From Sinorhizobium glycinis (GTDB lineage: Bacteria; Pseudomonadota; Alphaproteobacteria; Rhizobiales; Rhizobiaceae), in contig NZ_LPUX01000055.1 of assembly GCF_001651865.1 (NCBI RefSeq), positions 62,001-126,000 of the forward strand: a stretch of DNA of 64,000 nt, given 5' to 3'. The notes under the pieces are model-generated. The model worked only from the letters and a program-made list of their open reading frames with translations. It was not told the origin of the DNA and did not search any database. Shown here in pieces: positions 63,016 through 64,000 of this stretch (position 1 is the first letter of the stretch; each line of letters begins with the position of its first letter). Both the position numbers and the translations under genes were made by a program.

Positions 63016-63729
63016 CTAAACTCCAAAAAGATGCTGGTGCTGGGCAGGGTAGCGCACCGTCGGGCATATTTGCGTCTCACGTTCACGCCACCTCCCTTTC
63101 ATCGGCTCTTTGCCGCCAATTATCATACGAATATGCGTATATTAGTGTTGTCGTAAACGGTTATGTAAACCCGCCTATCCAAAAAACGAAAAACGCAGCC
63201 AGATTTCGCAACAATTGATGAGCGGAGGAAATCGTCCCGCTCGCACGTCGCTGGCCGAACGGATCAAGCGTGCAAAATTCCGCCGGCCAACCCGCGAACG
63301 GGCTGGAGAATTGAGCGAACGGTTCTTGGCCAAGTTCGACACGATCGGGCGTCGTACCGATCCAAGGCAGCGTTGCCGCGGCGCCTTGATGGGACGACCG
63401 ACAGCACAGCAGAGCCGACTCATTTTGGCGGCCGATCGGCAAGCCGCGATGCTCATGCCTCTCGGGCAAACATTGTTGGCAGGCCGGCCGACTATCGTCC
63501 CAGAAGGATAGCGTCGTCTTCGGGATACACCATGCGCTATGCGGATACTGAAGAGTGCGTTTCCGTATGTCTTTTGCAAGCCGTCCGACATATTCAAGGA
63601 AGTCGTAAATTTAAGTTGAAAACTACTCTCGCCGGCGCCGGCTTCTACTGAGCGTGGTGTCGTGAGGGGCAATCCATGGCGCTTGGGTGATTGAACGCAG
63701 GACGCCCGAAAAGGTGGGAACGAGGACGA
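63016..63729. other. 714-base intergenic region with repeats near the AraC promoter
   Basis: Upstream of the AraC gene, ATACG-AATATG-CGTAT (63125-63140) is an inverted repeat, and GTAAAC occurs twice as a direct repeat (63153-63158 and 63165-63170, 12 bases apart), the arrangement AraC proteins often bind. A 98-codon plus-strand frame at 63215-63511 (TTG start, basic product) has no ribosome site or known domain; I leave it uncalled. The rest shows nothing I can support. Confidence 0.4.
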
Positions 63730-64000
63730 ATGCAGGTCAGACCGAATAAGAAAGAACCCCGAGCGATCGACATACATGTAGGCAACCGCATCCGTTTGCG
63801 CCGATTGGCCTTGGATTGGAGTCAGACAAGACTCGGCGAGGCGCTCGACGTCAGTTTCCAGCAGGTGCAGAAATACGAAAAGGGCTTGAACCGGGTCGGG
63901 GCGAGCCGCCTCCAGCGTGCTGCCGAGGTCCTGAACGTGTCGGTCTCCTACTTCTTCGAAGGCGGCCCCGAAAGCTCGAATGGTTCGGAGCAGAATGCCG
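63730..64000 (+). CDS. XRE-type helix-turn-helix regulator (3' truncated)
   Basis: ATG 63730 with GAGG 3 bases before it; 90 codons are visible before the window ends. The helix-turn-helix NRIRLRRLALDWSQTRLGEA, then LDVSFQQVQKYEKGLNRVGA and LNVSVSYFFEG, is the Cro/C1/SinR-type domain common in rhizobia. The C-terminal part, which would tell the subgroup, is outside the window. Confidence 0.88.
   Translation, partial: MQVRPNKKEPRAIDIHVGNRIRLRRLALDWSQTRLGEALDVSFQQVQKYEKGLNRVGASRLQRAAEVLNVSVSYFFEGGPESSNGSEQNA

Noticed and set aside
63215..63511. 98-codon frame with TTG start before the XRE gene
   Set aside because: No ribosome site, no recognisable domain, and other frames are open across the same region; not enough to call a gene.
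1..64000. tRNA, rRNA, CRISPR and insertion-sequence signals
   Set aside because: I looked for T-loop motifs, spaced direct repeats and transposase signatures with terminal repeats and saw none convincing; a tRNAscan-SE, Infernal and ISfinder run would settle it.

Overview
The window is GC-rich, densely coded alphaproteobacterial DNA that reads as Rhizobiales, most likely Ensifer/Sinorhizobium. The grounds are an hmrR/actP-type copper locus, minCDE preceded by an exact CtrA site, a RIME1-like palindromic element, FkbM and KpsC/LpsZ-like surface-polysaccharide genes, and TadE/TadG genes. A large replicon (chromid or megaplasmid) is plausible, because in S. meliloti minCDE sits on pSymB; the sequence alone cannot prove this. 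I saw no rRNA, tRNA, CRISPR array or insertion sequence.

Layout. 1-7.9 kb holds glycosyltransferases (the first cut by the window edge), two methyltransferases, and an odd ABC-exporter-like protein with a degenerate ATPase next to a stand-alone cyclic-nucleotide-binding protein. 7.9-12.5 kb is a copper-resistance block on the minus strand (copZ, DUF4396, P-type ATPase, CueR/HmrR, DUF411), with two CueR-type promoters. 12.7-21.0 kb is the kdp potassium-uptake operon: kdpF, A, B, C, D, E plus two extra tiny membrane proteins. panD follows.

21.8-28.0 kb is a hexuronate/aldonate catabolic operon: a FadR-type regulator with an apparent autoregulatory operator, TRAP transporter P-Q-M, an IdnD-like dehydrogenase and mannonate dehydratase. 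28.0-32.4 kb is an RND efflux pair on the minus strand. 32.5-33.5 kb holds two small ORFs and a cluster of strong inverted repeats. 33.5-38.4 kb is an unusual asnB-ACP-AMP ligase-nadE-like operon that looks like a small carrier-protein-dependent amidation pathway. 38.4-40.6 kb carries the RIME-like repeat, a CtrA site and minCDE.

40.6-56.5 kb is a surface-polysaccharide region: a GNAT/PrmC-like pair on the minus strand, then on the plus strand a flippase, a second GNAT paralogue, a chain-length protein, a polymerase, a deacetylase, three glycosyltransferases, a VanZ-like protein, a secreted glycoside hydrolase and a KpsC/LpsZ-like protein. 56.8-58.6 kb is a chemoreceptor. 59.3-61.8 kb holds three TadE/TadG pseudopilin-type genes on the minus strand. 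An AraC regulator and a truncated XRE regulator close the window.

The best candidates for something undescribed are (1) the ATPase-dead ABC protein whose insert seems to contain three copies of the segment around the Q-loop, paired with a cNMP-binding protein, and (2) the asnB-ACP-ligase-nadE-like operon.
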